Shown piece by piece: positions 36,658 through 47,328 of a stretch of 56,724 bases of DNA; the first letter of the stretch is position 1; the number at the start of each line of letters is the position of its first letter. The stretch comes from Bacillus sp. CH30_1T (GTDB lineage: Bacteria; Bacillota; Bacilli; Bacillales; Bacillaceae_B). The stretch is from the NCBI RefSeq assembly GCF_008364765.1, contig NZ_VTUY01000019.1:1-56724 (forward strand), read 5' to 3'. Under the pieces are notes generated by a model, which was given only the letters and a program-made list of their open reading frames with translations, was not told the DNA's origin and did no database searches. The position numbers and the translations under genes are program-made.

Positions 36658-39150
36658 ATGGGGAAAGCCGATCAGTCAATCATAGAACCTGTTCAGAACG
36701 TGGACATTGAACACACTAGGGTGGAACTATCCAAAAGAGTCAAGTCTATTTATTCGAAACTGGAGTGGCTGTTCGTAGAAAAGGGGATCGCTTTATTCGT
36801 CATCGGATTTTTATTGGGTAGAGCGTTAATCCTTTCACATTTAACGCCGTTTGCACTGCCGTTCTTTGCCTCTGTTTACATTATTCGAAGAGAGAAATCT
36901 CCCATTGCACTAATCGGTTTGCTTGCAGGAGCTCTCACTTTATCTCTTCCTAGTATCAGTTATACGTTTGTCAGTGCGGTAATATTCCTATTAGCATTTC
37001 GATTGACTCAGAAATATCACAAGAATAATTTGAAAGTCGTCGCTTTTTATGTCTTCTTCACAGTAATAGTAGCAAAGCTTTCATTCGATTATATCCAGCA
37101 AGGACAAGCACTGACGGTGTACAACGGAGTAATGGCGTTAATAGAAGCATGCCTTGCCTTTCTTTTAACGTATATCTTCATTCAAAGTGTACCCCTTGTA
37201 ACCGTACAGCGTAGAAGGAAATCGTTGAAAACAGAAGAAGTGGTCAGTCTGATCATTCTTTTAGCATCCATCCTGACAGGTACAATCGGATGGTCTGTAT
37301 ACAACCTGTCTGTAGAACATGTGTTATCAAGATACTTAGTGCTGCTGTTTTCCTTCATAGCAGGGGCTACCGTGGGCTCCACAGTAGGGGTTGTTACCGG
37401 GCTTGTTTTCAGTTTAGCCAATGTTTCCAGCTTTTATCAAATGAGCTTGCTTGCTTTCTCGGGGCTTCTGGGCGGCCTTATGAAAGAAGGAAAGAAATTC
37501 GGAGCAGCAATCGGTTTGTTAATCGCTACTTTATTAATGGGGATGTACGGAGAAACAGATACGGTCATAACGAAAACCTTATATGAATCGGGAGTTGCGA
37601 TTTTACTCTTATTTTTAACCCCTCAAAGTTTAACATCTAAAATTGCCAAACATATTCCGGGAACAACAGAATATCAGCAGGAACAACAGGGATATATGCG
37701 GAGAGTGAGAGATGTGACCGCTAATAGGGTCACGCAGTTTTCCTCGGTGTTTCAAGCTTTGTCCAATAGTTTTCAACAAATAGAAGACCGATTTGAAGAG
37801 GAGGAAGATAAAGAGTTCGATTATTTCTTAAGCAATGTGACAGAGAAAACGTGTCAAACCTGTTTTAAGAAAGATCAGTGCTGGGCCCGAAATTTTGATA
37901 AAACCTATAATCTAATGAAAGATGTCATGACCGAGTATGATCAGGGCCGTGTCCCCCTGTCTCCAAAAATTGCTAGAGAAGTAGAGAAGCATTGTACGAG
38001 AGAGAAAAAACTGAAAGAAACAATATATCAGGAGTTGACCTTCTATCAAGCGAATCTGAAATTAAAGAAGCAGGTCCAGGAAAGCAGGAAGCTGGTCGCC
38101 GACCAATTACTTGGAGTATCAGAGGTGATGGGGAACTTCGCGAAAGAAATTCAAAGAGAAAGGGAGAATCATCATATTCAGGAAGAACAAATCTTATCGA
38201 GTATCGGAGAGTTTGGAATCGAGATTGAAAACATTGAAATCTATAACCTGGAACAGGGGAATGTTGATATAGATATGACCATGCCTTATTGCGGGGGACA
38301 TGGACAGGGTGAAAAGCTGATTGCCCCGATGCTATCGGATATATTAGGTGAAAATATCATTGTTCAAAAGGAGGAGTGTGCTCAATTTCCGAACGGTCAA
38401 TGTCATGTGACCTTCCAATCTGCCAAGAAATTTGTAGTGGATACCGGAGCTTCTCATGCAGCGAAAGGGGGAGGGCTGGTATCAGGAGACAGCTACTCGA
38501 TGATTGAATTAGGAAGGGGAAAATATGCCGTTGCGATTAGTGACGGAATGGGGAACGGAGAACGTGCTCACTACGAAAGCAATGAAACATTGAGGCTTTT
38601 GAAAAAGATACTGGAATCCGGGATTGAAGAACAGGTAGCGATCAAATCCATCAACTCGATTTTATCTCTCAGAACGAATGATGAAATTTTCTCCACATTG
38701 GATTTAGCCATGATCGATCTGCAGAATGCGTCATCGAGATTCTTGAAAATTGGTTCAACCCCGAGCTTCATTAAGCGGGGAGATAAAATCATAAAGGTAG
38801 AGGCAAGCAATTTACCCATGGGCATGCTTCAGCAGGATTTCGATGTGGACGTCGTATCTGAGCAGTTAAAAGCAGGCGACCTTCTCATTATGATGAGTGA
38901 TGGCGCCTTTGAAGGCCCGAAACATGTAGAAAATTATGACCTCTGGATGAAGAGGAAAATAAAGGAGCTGGAAACGGAAGAACCACAAGAAGTGGCCGAT
39001 ATTCTAATGGAGGAAGTGATCAGGTCGAGCTCCGGCTTAATAGAAGATGATATGACCATTGTGGTTTCAAAAATCAAACATAATATACCGAAATGGTCGT
39101 CTATCCCTGTGCAAAAATCGAAAGCGAAGGATAAAAAGAAAATTTCCTAG
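36658..39150 (+). CDS. spoIIE: Stage II sporulation serine phosphatase SpoIIE
   Basis: 830 residues. N-terminal region with about ten membrane helices (residues 40-320), a central FtsZ-interacting and oligomerisation region (320-590), and a C-terminal PP2C phosphatase domain (590-800; AISDGMGNGERA, MSDGAFE, DDMTIVV). SpoIIE dephosphorylates SpoIIAA at the polar septum and so frees sigma-F. I chose ATG 36658, behind GGGGAGTG (36642-36649); ATG 36640 would have almost no leader given the predicted start near 36633. Confidence 0.97.
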   Translation: MGKADQSIIEPVQNVDIEHTRVELSKRVKSIYSKLEWLFVEKGIALFVIGFLLGRALILSHLTPFALPFFASVYIIRREKSPIALIGLLAGALTLSLPSISYTFVSAVIFLLAFRLTQKYHKNNLKVVAFYVFFTVIVAKLSFDYIQQGQALTVYNGVMALIEACLAFLLTYIFIQSVPLVTVQRRRKSLKTEEVVSLIILLASILTGTIGWSVYNLSVEHVLSRYLVLLFSFIAGATVGSTVGVVTGLVFSLANVSSFYQMSLLAFSGLLGGLMKEGKKFGAAIGLLIATLLMGMYGETDTVITKTLYESGVAILLLFLTPQSLTSKIAKHIPGTTEYQQEQQGYMRRVRDVTANRVTQFSSVFQALSNSFQQIEDRFEEEEDKEFDYFLSNVTEKTCQTCFKKDQCWARNFDKTYNLMKDVMTEYDQGRVPLSPKIAREVEKHCTREKKLKETIYQELTFYQANLKLKKQVQESRKLVADQLLGVSEVMGNFAKEIQRERENHHIQEEQILSSIGEFGIEIENIEIYNLEQGNVDIDMTMPYCGGHGQGEKLIAPMLSDILGENIIVQKEECAQFPNGQCHVTFQSAKKFVVDTGASHAAKGGGLVSGDSYSMIELGRGKYAVAISDGMGNGERAHYESNETLRLLKKILESGIEEQVAIKSINSILSLRTNDEIFSTLDLAMIDLQNASSRFLKIGSTPSFIKRGDKIIKVEASNLPMGMLQQDFDVDVVSEQLKAGDLLIMMSDGAFEGPKHVENYDLWMKRKIKELETEEPQEVADILMEEVIRSSSGLIEDDMTIVVSKIKHNIPKWSSIPVQKSKAKDKKKIS

Positions 39151-39185
39151 GACGAATATTCACCCTATAAAAATAGTTAACTAGA

Positions 39186-39214
39186 GTATAAATCCCTCCT
39201 TATTCGGCGAAGAT
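39186..39214 (+). promoter_or_regulatory. Sigma-F type promoter of yabS-yabT
   Basis: GTATA (39186-39190), 15-base spacer, GGCGAAGAT (39206-39214), a close sigma-F match. Confidence 0.6.
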
Positions 39215-39246
39215 GGTAACAACTTTAGAATGAGGAGGGGAGTCTG

Positions 39247-39987
39247 ATGAAGCCAGGTACACTTCGTCAAATTCTATTAATTACGGATGGTTGCTCAAAT
39301 CAAGGTGAAGACCCAATTGCGATGGCGGCTCTTGCGAAGGAGCAGGGAATCTCAGTGAACGTTATTGGGGTCATGGATAATGATGTGATAGATGATAATG
39401 GAATGCAGGAAATTGAAGGAATTGCTCTATCGGGGGGTGGAGTAAGTCAGATTGTATATGCTCAACAGCTTTCTCAAACTGTACAAATGGTCACGCGTAA
39501 AGCGATGACACAAACCTTACAGGGGGTTGTAAATAAAGAGCTGAAGCAAATCCTTGGTAAATCCGCATCCATGGAGGAGCTTCCTCCCGAAGAACGCGGG
39601 GAGGTCATGGAGGTTGTCGATGAACTGGGAGAATCCGTTGATATGGAAGTGTTGATTCTTGTCGATACGTCTGCGAGCATGAAGCATAAGCTTCCCACAG
39701 TTAAGGAAGCCTTATTGGACCTGTCATTGAGTCTGAATGCCAGAATGGGAGACAATAAATTTTCCGTGTTTGTATTTCCCGGGAAACGACAAGATGTCGA
39801 AAAATTGCTGGATTGGACACCGAAACTCGAAACATTAACGAGTATATTCTCTAAATTGTCTCCAGGTGGAATTACACCAACAGGTCCTGCGATCTCAGAA
39901 GCTATCACTCACTTTAAGAAAAAACGTTCATTAAGGGGATTGCTCTCTCGTGGCGATGATGAACAATACTTCGAAGAAACCATTTAA
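39247..39987 (+). CDS. yabS: VWA-domain protein YabS
   Basis: 246 residues with von Willebrand factor A features: metal-ion site DTSAS (in ILVDTSASMKHK near residue 140) and the threonine/glycine segment GGITPTGPAI. The N-terminal half has another VWA-like piece (ITDGCSNQGEDP). Likely a protein-protein contact partner of the kinase YabT, whose gene overlaps it. Function not known. Shine-Dalgarno GAGGAGGGG precedes ATG 39247. Confidence 0.9.
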   Translation: MKPGTLRQILLITDGCSNQGEDPIAMAALAKEQGISVNVIGVMDNDVIDDNGMQEIEGIALSGGGVSQIVYAQQLSQTVQMVTRKAMTQTLQGVVNKELKQILGKSASMEELPPEERGEVMEVVDELGESVDMEVLILVDTSASMKHKLPTVKEALLDLSLSLNARMGDNKFSVFVFPGKRQDVEKLLDWTPKLETLTSIFSKLSPGGITPTGPAISEAITHFKKKRSLRGLLSRGDDEQYFEETI

Positions 39988-40963
39988 TTTCCCACCTGGA
40001 ACAGTTATTAGAGGAAAATGGTATAAGCAAATCTACACCATTGTAAAAGAATTAGGATATGGTGCGAACGGAATCGTTTACCTGGTACAAGGTTCGTCTG
40101 GATATCAGGCGTTAAAGATGAGTGAAAGCAATGTATCCATTACCTCGGAAGTGAATGTATTAAAATCTTTCTCTAAGGTCCAAGGTGCTCCCCTTGGGCC
40201 AAAGCTTCTTGATGTGGATGATTGGGAGTATCGGGGACAGAAAATACATTTTTACGTGATGGAATATATTCAAGGTACTGACTTGCTGTCATTTGTTCAA
40301 TCAAAAGGATTTTCGTGGACAGGAGTACTCATTGCTCAGCTCCTGACAGACCTGGAGCGAATTCATAAGGAAGGATGGGTCTTTGGGGATTTAAAACCTG
40401 AAAACTTGATCGTCACCGGACCTCCTTACCGAATTCGTTGTATTGATGTTGGGGGAACCACCATCAATGGCCGTGCAATCAAAGAGTTTACGGAGTTTTT
40501 TGATAGAGGATACTGGGTGGGGGGATCGCGAAGAGCCGAACCTTCTTATGATCTTTTCTCTGTGGGGATGATCCTCATTAATTTAGCCTATCCAGGGCGT
40601 TTCACTAAGGCAGGAAACGGGAATATGCAACAATTAAAGCAGGCGATCGGTTCCAAGGACCAACTGAAGAAGTTTGAAGGATCGATCCTTGATGCCTTGG
40701 AAGGGAAATTTCAATCTGCCAGTGATATGAGGGTCAGCCTCCTGAATGGACTTTCTCACTCTCAGCCAGTAAAGCAGCCAAAATCGAAACCTAAAGTCAG
40801 TAGACCTGTTTCAACGAGCTCTCATGTAAATTCATCCGCATCACATACAAGTAGATATCAAAATCACCGAAATAAAAAATCAAGTCACTTTCTTGAGACT
40901 GTGCTCGTGGTGATGATTGTGTCGTTATTATATGCTTTGTATATCTATGGAGAATTGATGTAG
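39956..40963 (+). CDS. yabT: Serine/threonine protein kinase YabT (PrkD)
   Basis: 335 residues: Hanks-type kinase domain (20-260; glycine loop GYGANGIVY, lysine in ALKMS, catalytic HKEGWVFGDLKPEN, DVGG in place of DFG), a basic Ser/Pro linker (270-310) and one C-terminal membrane helix (about 312-334). In B. subtilis this sporulation kinase is DNA-activated and phosphorylates RecA. ATG 39956 gives MMN as in B. subtilis; GTG 39950 is also possible. The start overlaps yabS by 32 bases. Confidence 0.93.
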   Translation: MMNNTSKKPFNFPPGTVIRGKWYKQIYTIVKELGYGANGIVYLVQGSSGYQALKMSESNVSITSEVNVLKSFSKVQGAPLGPKLLDVDDWEYRGQKIHFYVMEYIQGTDLLSFVQSKGFSWTGVLIAQLLTDLERIHKEGWVFGDLKPENLIVTGPPYRIRCIDVGGTTINGRAIKEFTEFFDRGYWVGGSRRAEPSYDLFSVGMILINLAYPGRFTKAGNGNMQQLKQAIGSKDQLKKFEGSILDALEGKFQSASDMRVSLLNGLSHSQPVKQPKSKPKVSRPVSTSSHVNSSASHTSRYQNHRNKKSSHFLETVLVVMIVSLLYALYIYGELM

Positions 40964-41029
40964 TGTAAGAGTGTGAGAATTCAGCGGGTATTGGTACAAT
41001 GGGGAAAATGGTTTTAGGAAGAGGACGTT

Positions 41030-42436
41030 ATGTTAGAGCAAACGATTAAAAGGTTTATTCAAGACCATAGTTTGATTGAAAAAGGAGATCGTATTATGGT
41101 GGCAGTGTCGGGAGGCCCTGATTCCTTAGCGCTGCTCCATTTTCTTGATTCGAACAAAGCTGAGTGGGAAGTAGAAGTCATGGCGGCTCATCTTGATCAT
41201 ATGTTCAGAGGAGAAGAATCCTATCAGGAACTCTTGTTTGTCAAAGAATACTGTAATAAGCGAAACATCCCCTTTTACGGTGAAAGAGTGGATGTATCAA
41301 TGGAGATCGAGCGGACGAATGGAAGTTTGCAGGAAATTGCCCGTCAAATTCGCTATGCATTTTTGATGGAGGTCATGGAAGAAGCATCTGCTACGAAATT
41401 AGCTCTTGGCCATCATGGGGATGATCAAGTAGAAACCATCCTGATGAAGATGACAAGAGGAGCATCCGGGGCTAGCAGAGCCGGGATTCCCTTGAAACGA
41501 TCCATTGCTGCAGGTTTGATCATACGGCCGTTTCTTTCTGTTACAAAAGAGCATATAGAGAAGTATTGTGAAAGGCACGATCTAAACCCGAGGAGAGACC
41601 CCAGTAATCTGAAGGAAGATTATACTAGGAACCGGTTCAGAAAAAAGGTTCTTCCTTTTTTGAAAAAAGAGAATCCTCATGTTCATCTCCAATTTCAACG
41701 ATTTAGTGAAGAATTGGTAGAAGATGAGGCGTATTTAGAGGAATTAACAAGGGAAAAGTTGAATAAGGTATGGAATAACACTGAGGATTTCTCCTCTTTA
41801 CATATCGATGGTTTTCTTGAAATGCCTCAGCCTTTACAAAGAAGAGGTATTAATCTAATATTAAACTATCTTTACAAACTTAGACCATCTTCCTTATCGT
41901 CTATACATATTTACGATGTATTGGGTATATTAAAAGGAAAAACGCCTAATGCCAGCTTGGATTTACCAAATGGGCTTAAGGTAACAAGGGCGTATCATAC
42001 ATGTTATTTTCATTTTGGGGAATTAGCGTCAACCGAAGCTCCTTATTGTCACGAGATACAGGTTAATGAAACGCTTGAACTTCAAGGTGGATATCAGTTC
42101 CTTCTTTATTTTTCTTCCTCGTTAGCAGAGGATTGTACCGGTGATAGGATCTACATTGATCCGGACAAGGTTACCCTGCCTTTATATGTGCGTACGAGAA
42201 AGAGCGGAGATCGAATGAAAGTGAAGGGGTTGGAAGGCTCAAAGAAGCTTAAGACACTCTTTATTGACGAAAAAGTTCCTGTTCACCTCCGTGACGAGTG
42301 GCCGATTGTAGTGGACGCAGATAACCACATACTTTGGGTTCCGGGAATGAAAAAGTCTAATTACGATTTGGGAGAAGAGCAAGAAAATAGTTTGGTACTA
42401 CAATTTAAGAGCAATCATCTTCTAGGAGGCAGTTGA
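41030..42436 (+). CDS. tilS: tRNA(Ile)-lysidine synthase
   Basis: 468 residues. It converts the anticodon wobble C34 of tRNA-Ile(CAT) to lysidine. PP-loop SGGPDS near residue 26, the HLDHMFRGEES and GHHGDDQVET motifs, and C-terminal TilS domains with RSGDRMKVKGLEGSKKLK. Essential in Bacillus. A TACAAT with a TGG extension at 40995-41000 may be its -10. Followed by hpt after three bases. Confidence 0.95.
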   Translation: MLEQTIKRFIQDHSLIEKGDRIMVAVSGGPDSLALLHFLDSNKAEWEVEVMAAHLDHMFRGEESYQELLFVKEYCNKRNIPFYGERVDVSMEIERTNGSLQEIARQIRYAFLMEVMEEASATKLALGHHGDDQVETILMKMTRGASGASRAGIPLKRSIAAGLIIRPFLSVTKEHIEKYCERHDLNPRRDPSNLKEDYTRNRFRKKVLPFLKKENPHVHLQFQRFSEELVEDEAYLEELTREKLNKVWNNTEDFSSLHIDGFLEMPQPLQRRGINLILNYLYKLRPSSLSSIHIYDVLGILKGKTPNASLDLPNGLKVTRAYHTCYFHFGELASTEAPYCHEIQVNETLELQGGYQFLLYFSSSLAEDCTGDRIYIDPDKVTLPLYVRTRKSGDRMKVKGLEGSKKLKTLFIDEKVPVHLRDEWPIVVDADNHILWVPGMKKSNYDLGEEQENSLVLQFKSNHLLGGS

Positions 42437-42439
42437 ACA

Positions 42440-42988
42440 TTGTTAAACCAAGATATTGAAAAAGTGTTAATTTCAGAAGAAGAACTTCAAGAAAAGATTA
42501 AAGCATTAGGTGCACAATTAACAGAGGAATATCAAGACCGTTTTCCTTTGGCAATTGGAGTTTTAAAGGGCGCGATGCCATTCATGGCCGACCTTTGTAA
42601 ACGTATGGATACGCATATGGAAATGGATTTCATGGATGTATCCAGCTACGGGAACTCTACTGTCTCTTCAGGAGAAGTAAAGATTGTGAAAGATTTAGAT
42701 ACGAAAGTGGAAGGTCGCGATATCCTTATCATTGAAGATATCATCGACAGTGGCTTAACATTAAGCTACCTGGTGGAGTTATTCCGTTATCGTAAAGCGA
42801 AATCCATCAGCATTGTCACGCTGCTTGACAAGCCGACTGGACGTAAAGCTGATATCAAAGCGGACTACGTGGGCTTTATTGTCCCTGACGAGTTCGTCGT
42901 CGGATATGGTCTTGATTACGCTGAAAGATACCGTAATTTGCCGTATATCGGAGTTTTAAAACCAAGAGTGTATACAACAGGAGAATAA
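42440..42988 (+). CDS. hpt: Hypoxanthine-guanine phosphoribosyltransferase
   Basis: 182 residues. It salvages hypoxanthine and guanine with PRPP. PRPP-binding motif [15 protein letters not shown] near residue 97. In B. subtilis the tilS and hpt products are reported to interact and to affect ftsH. TTG 42440 is the start, ten bases after AGGAGG (42424-42429). Confidence 0.96.
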   Translation: MLNQDIEKVLISEEELQEKIKALGAQLTEEYQDRFPLAIGVLKGAMPFMADLCKRMDTHMEMDFMDVSSYGNSTVSSGEVKIVKDLDTKVEGRDILIIEDIIDSGLTLSYLVELFRYRKAKSISIVTLLDKPTGRKADIKADYVGFIVPDEFVVGYGLDYAERYRNLPYIGVLKPRVYTTGE

Positions 42989-43024
42989 GTATAATCTAAA
43001 GAGGAATCTTGTAAGTGCAATTTG

Positions 43025-43054
43025 TTGTAATGCCATGATTTTCTATGATACTAT
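43025..43054 (+). promoter_or_regulatory. Sigma-A promoter of ftsH
   Basis: TTGTAA (43025-43030), 18-base spacer, TACTAT (43049-43054) with a TGA extension in front. Confidence 0.6.
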
Positions 43055-43090
43055 TTTACTTAGTTTGTTTACCGTGGGAGGAGGTAAGGG

Positions 43091-45052
43091 ATGAACCGGA
43101 TCTTTCGAAACACCATATTCTATTTACTGGTCTTTTTAGTGATTATAGGTGTGGTGAGTTATTTCAGTAACAACAACGAGCCAACCAAAAATATCGAGTA
43201 CAGTACGTTTATTAATAACCTTGAAGACGGAGACGTTTCTTCTTTTTCAATTCAGCCTGGCAGGGGCGTTTATGAAGTAAAAGGACAGATGGAAGGGGCT
43301 AAAGAAGGAGAGTACTTCTTAACCTATGTCCTTACTACAGATGGAAAGTTAATGGAGAAGATCAATACGGCAGCATCAGAGCAAGGAATTGATGTGGAAG
43401 TATTACAAGCCAAAGAAACAAGCGGCTGGGTATCTTTCTTTACAACGATCATTCCATTTGTCATTATCTTTATTCTGTTCTTCTTCTTACTTAACCAAGC
43501 TCAAGGCGGCGGAAGCCGTGTCATGAACTTTGGGAAAAGTAAAGCAAAGCTATATAGTGAAGAGAAGAAGAAAGTTCGCTTTAAAGATGTAGCGGGAGCA
43601 GATGAAGAGAAGCAAGAACTTGTAGAGGTAGTGGAATTCTTAAAGGATCCACGCAAATTCTCTGAAGTGGGTGCCCGTATTCCAAAGGGTGTCCTTCTAG
43701 TAGGACCTCCAGGTACAGGTAAAACCTTACTTGCACGAGCAGTGGCTGGAGAAGCAGGAGTTCCTTTCTTCTCAATCAGTGGTTCCGACTTCGTTGAAAT
43801 GTTTGTCGGTGTCGGTGCATCTCGTGTACGTGATTTATTCGAAAATGCGAAGAAGAATGCACCTTGTATCATTTTCATTGATGAAATTGATGCAGTCGGT
43901 CGTCAACGTGGAGCAGGTCTGGGTGGAGGTCACGATGAGCGTGAACAAACCCTTAATCAGTTACTAGTCGAAATGGACGGTTTTGGTGCTAACGAAGGTA
44001 TTATCATCGTCGCTGCAACAAACCGACCAGATATTCTGGATCCCGCATTGTTACGTCCAGGACGTTTCGACCGTCAAATTACAGTGGATCGTCCTGACCT
44101 TAGAGGACGTGAAGCGGTTCTTAAAGTTCATTCGCATAATAAACCGCTTGATGATTCAGTGGATTTAAAAGCGATTGCGATGAGAACACCAGGATTCTCT
44201 GGAGCCGACTTAGAAAACCTTCTGAACGAAGCAGCTCTTGTAGCAGCCCGTGAGGATAAGAAGAAAATCGATATGCGCGATATTGATGAAGCAACAGACC
44301 GTGTCATTGCAGGTCCTGCTAAGAAGAGCCGCGTCATATCTGAAAAAGAACGTAAAATCGTGGCTTTCCATGAAGCGGGTCACACCGTTATCGGATTAGT
44401 CCTTGATGAAGCAGATATGGTACATAAGGTGACCATCGTCCCTCGTGGGCAAGCAGGCGGATATGCCGTTATGCTTCCGAAAGAAGATCGTTACTTTATG
44501 ACGAAGCCTGAGCTTCTTGATAAGATTACCGGTTTACTTGGTGGTCGTGTAGCAGAGGAAATCATCTTCGGTGATGTATCAACCGGTGCTCACAATGACT
44601 TCCAACGTGCAACTGGAATCGCACGTAAAATGGTCACTGAATATGGTATGAGTGATAAGCTTGGACCACTTCAGTTCGGTCAATCACAAGGTGGTCAAGT
44701 GTTCTTGGGACGCGACATCAATAGTGAGCAAAACTATTCAGATGCCATCGCATATGAAATTGACCTAGAAATGCAGCGTCTAATCAAAGAAAGTTATGAG
44801 AGAGCGAAGCGAATTCTTACTGAGAATCGAGACAAGCTTGAACTCATTGCGAAAACATTATTAGACATCGAAACATTAGATGCGGCGCAAATCAAGCATT
44901 TAATGGATCACGGTAAACTACCGGAGCGAATCTATGAATCCGATCAGGAAAATAGTGACGTGAAAGTAAATATCCAAAAGAAAAATGAAGAAAACGTGAT
45001 CGAAGAAGATACGGCTTCAAAAGAAGACGACTCTAACTCAGATCGCACCTAA
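43091..45052 (+). CDS. ftsH: ATP-dependent zinc metalloprotease FtsH
   Basis: 653 residues, membrane-bound AAA protease. Two membrane helices (about 6-24 and 115-134) flank an external domain. AAA module: Walker A GPPGTGKT near 204, Walker [12 protein letters not shown], pore loop FVEMFVGVG, arginine finger region RPGRFDRQ. Protease zinc site HEAGH near 425. The C-terminal tail (610-653) is acidic. It degrades membrane and regulatory proteins and is required for sporulation in B. subtilis. Confidence 0.97.
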   Translation: MNRIFRNTIFYLLVFLVIIGVVSYFSNNNEPTKNIEYSTFINNLEDGDVSSFSIQPGRGVYEVKGQMEGAKEGEYFLTYVLTTDGKLMEKINTAASEQGIDVEVLQAKETSGWVSFFTTIIPFVIIFILFFFLLNQAQGGGSRVMNFGKSKAKLYSEEKKKVRFKDVAGADEEKQELVEVVEFLKDPRKFSEVGARIPKGVLLVGPPGTGKTLLARAVAGEAGVPFFSISGSDFVEMFVGVGASRVRDLFENAKKNAPCIIFIDEIDAVGRQRGAGLGGGHDEREQTLNQLLVEMDGFGANEGIIIVAATNRPDILDPALLRPGRFDRQITVDRPDLRGREAVLKVHSHNKPLDDSVDLKAIAMRTPGFSGADLENLLNEAALVAAREDKKKIDMRDIDEATDRVIAGPAKKSRVISEKERKIVAFHEAGHTVIGLVLDEADMVHKVTIVPRGQAGGYAVMLPKEDRYFMTKPELLDKITGLLGGRVAEEIIFGDVSTGAHNDFQRATGIARKMVTEYGMSDKLGPLQFGQSQGGQVFLGRDINSEQNYSDAIAYEIDLEMQRLIKESYERAKRILTENRDKLELIAKTLLDIETLDAAQIKHLMDHGKLPERIYESDQENSDVKVNIQKKNEENVIEEDTASKEDDSNSDRT

Positions 45053-45059
45053 TATTGAG

Positions 45060-45092
45060 GGATGCATCCATTTATGGGTGCATCCTTTTTTT
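45060..45092 (+). terminator. ftsH terminator
   Basis: GGATGCATCC pairs with GGGTGCATCC across a six-base loop, then T7. Confidence 0.9.
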
Positions 45093-45103
45093 GATTACAG
45101 AAT

Positions 45104-45160
45104 CTTATGCTTGTCACCTCTGGGCAAAGCCCTTGCGCTTTTATACTCGTCCAGCTCAGG
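45104..45160 (+). repeat. Degenerate partial copy of the 16.6-kb repeat family
   Basis: It holds TTATGCTTGTCACCTCTGGGC, then CGCTTTT and GTCCAGCTC, in the family order. The arms no longer pair well. Confidence 0.75.
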
Positions 45161-45349
45161 CATGATAAAAATTAAAGTCATATGCAAAATAGTCCCAAAA
45201 GGTAAGTGAATGAGATAAGCTGAATCGGTCCTTATTAACGTTAAACATTGGCAACAAATTGATTTTTGAGAATAAACGCCCACCATATTTAAAATAGGGG
45301 CTTCTTTTGTTTATCTATAATTAGGAAGTCATAATGACAAGCACAGAGT

Positions 45350-45478
45350 GGATTGTAGCGGAAGGCACTTGACTCCTGCGGGAAATAGAGGAAAGGTCGA
45401 GACCCCGCAGGGCGAAGCTCGAGGAGGCTCGACTTCCTCCCCGCGGAAAGCAAGTGCCTGGAGCGGAAAGGAACGGTC
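45350..45478 (+). repeat. GC-rich structured intergenic repeat, full copy
   Basis: Outer arms GGCACTTG (45364-45371) and CAAGTGCC (45451-45458), inner CTGCGGG/CCCGCAG (45376-45382, 45404-45410) and GTCGAG/CTCGAC (45396-45401, 45428-45433). The two inner pairs interlock, so only one can form at a time, or a pseudoknot. A truncated inverted copy is at 23550-23645. The family type is common in Bacillus genomes. Confidence 0.8.
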
Positions 45479-45544
45479 AAAGATTTCGCGTTATCACTTA
45501 TGGTAAATGAATTTTTTGGAAGTTACGCAAAACAAATGGACCTA

Positions 45545-45569
45545 ACCAAGCCGGTTCCGCTTTTGTACC
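45545..45569 (+). repeat. Short fragment of the 16.6-kb repeat family
   Basis: It keeps only the CCAAGCCG...CCGCTTTT part of the unit, just before coaX. Confidence 0.45.
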
Positions 45570-45634
45570 TATTCTAAATAAATTATGGTATGATGTTGGC
45601 AGTGTGAAAACAATTGGCTTAGTAGGTGAGGATA

Positions 45635-46402
45635 TTGATTTTTGTAATGGATGTAGGGAATACCAATATTGTGTTTGGTGTATATGAAAATGACCATTTA
45701 AAATATCATTGGAGAGCTGAAACGAATCGACATAAAACGGAAGATGAGTTCGGAATGCTTGTGAAGAATCTGTTCGAGCATGTGAAGCTGACGTTTGACG
45801 AGATTGACGGAATCATCATTTCCTCCGTTGTCCCTCCAATTATGTTTAGTTTGGAACGTATGTGTGAGAAGTATTTTAATATTACTCCGCTCGTCGTTGG
45901 TCCTGGAATAAAAACCGGTTTAAATATCAAGTATGAAAACCCAAGGGAAGTCGGAGCGGATCGAATCGTTAATGCTGTCGCTGGTATTCACGAATACGGT
46001 GGTCCTCTCATTATTGTCGACTTCGGTACAGCGACGACGTATTGCTATATCAATGAGGAAAGACAATATATGGGTGGAGCGATCGCACCTGGAATCGGCA
46101 TTTCAACAGAAGCCCTGTACTCGAAGGCTGCTAAATTGCCAAGGATTGAAATTGCCCGTCCTGAGCACATCATTGGCAAGAATACCGTAACGGCTATGCA
46201 AGCGGGTATTCTCTATGGATATGTTGGACAAGTAGAAGGTATCGTTCAAAGAATGAAAGCACAAAGTAAGAAGGAACCAACTGTCATTGCAACGGGAGGA
46301 TTAGCGACATTGATTTCGAAAGAATCCAACAGCATCGACGTCGTAGATCCTTTCCTGACATTAAAAGGATTAAAATTAATCTACAAGAGAAACATGAACT
46401 AA
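45635..46402 (+). CDS. coaX: Type III pantothenate kinase
   Basis: 255 residues, ASKHA fold. First step of coenzyme A synthesis from pantothenate. DVGNTN phosphate loop at the start, [18 protein letters not shown], and DFGTATT near residue 129. I chose TTG 45635 because it gives the family N-terminus ([11 protein letters not shown]) and AGGTGAG at 45624-45630 is suitably placed; GTG 45626 lies within that site. hslO follows after 19 bases. Confidence 0.95.
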   Translation: MIFVMDVGNTNIVFGVYENDHLKYHWRAETNRHKTEDEFGMLVKNLFEHVKLTFDEIDGIIISSVVPPIMFSLERMCEKYFNITPLVVGPGIKTGLNIKYENPREVGADRIVNAVAGIHEYGGPLIIVDFGTATTYCYINEERQYMGGAIAPGIGISTEALYSKAAKLPRIEIARPEHIIGKNTVTAMQAGILYGYVGQVEGIVQRMKAQSKKEPTVIATGGLATLISKESNSIDVVDPFLTLKGLKLIYKRNMN

Positions 46403-46421
46403 AGTGAAAGGAGCTTCAACC

Positions 46422-47303
46422 ATGAGTGACTATTTAGTAAAAGCGTTGGCCTATAATGGCCAGGTACGTGCTTATGCAGTGAAAAGCACGGATACAGTAG
46501 GAGAAGCACAAAGAAGGCATGGAACATGGCCGACTGCATCAGCAGCATTAGGTAGAAGCATTAGTGCCGGAGTGATGATGGGGGCAATGCTAAAAGGGGA
46601 AAATAAATTAACGGTCAAAGTAGAGGGTGGTGGCCCGATAGGTGCCATTCTTGTAGATAGTAATGCAAAAGGGGAGGTCAGAGGATATGTGACCAACCCA
46701 CATGTACACTTCGATTTAAACGAGCAAGGGAAGCTTGATGTCCGTCGTGCTGTTGGTACAACCGGAACGTTATCCATTGTAAAAGATATCGGCATGAGGG
46801 ATCATTTCTCCGGTCAGGTTCCGATTGTTTCAGGAGAACTTGGAGAAGACTTTACGTATTATTTCGTCACTTCAGAACAAGTGCCCTCTTCTGTAGGTGT
46901 AGGTGTGCTGGTGAACCCTGACAATTCAATTCTTGCAGCAGGCGGATTTATCCTGCAGCTAATGCCGGGAACGGATGATGAAACGATTACGAAGATTGAG
47001 GAACGCCTGGCTAAAATCCCTCCGATCTCAAAACTAATCGAAAAGGGACTCACTCCTGAAGAGGTATTAGAAGAAGTACTTGGAAAAGGGGAAGTCAAAG
47101 TACTTGAAACGCTTCCGGTGGCATTTAAGTGTCAGTGTAATAAAGAACGTTTTTCAAATGCCATCATCAGCTTAGGGGAGCAGGAAATTCAAGAAATGAT
47201 TGATGAAGATGGAAGTGCAGAAGCAAGCTGTCACTTCTGTAATGAAACGTATGTGTTTTCTAAAGAAGACTTGGAAGAACTGAAAGCAAACGCGAAGCAA
47301 TAA
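46422..47303 (+). CDS. hslO: Redox-regulated chaperone Hsp33
   Basis: 293 residues. Under oxidative and heat stress it loses zinc, forms disulfides and becomes an active holdase. The redox switch cysteines are CQC near residue 235 and CHFC near 268. ATG 46422 gives [20 protein letters not shown] at 46406-46412 is the ribosome site and lies inside the longer open frame. Operon coaX-hslO-yacD. Confidence 0.96.
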   Translation: MSDYLVKALAYNGQVRAYAVKSTDTVGEAQRRHGTWPTASAALGRSISAGVMMGAMLKGENKLTVKVEGGGPIGAILVDSNAKGEVRGYVTNPHVHFDLNEQGKLDVRRAVGTTGTLSIVKDIGMRDHFSGQVPIVSGELGEDFTYYFVTSEQVPSSVGVGVLVNPDNSILAAGGFILQLMPGTDDETITKIEERLAKIPPISKLIEKGLTPEEVLEEVLGKGEVKVLETLPVAFKCQCNKERFSNAIISLGEQEIQEMIDEDGSAEASCHFCNETYVFSKEDLEELKANAKQ

Positions 47304-47328
47304 ATCAGATTCAGGGAGAATGGGAGAA

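Noticed and set aside
43091..45052. Frameshift or split in ftsH because of several long alternative frames
   Set aside because: The main frame is intact over 653 residues with all AAA and protease motifs in order.
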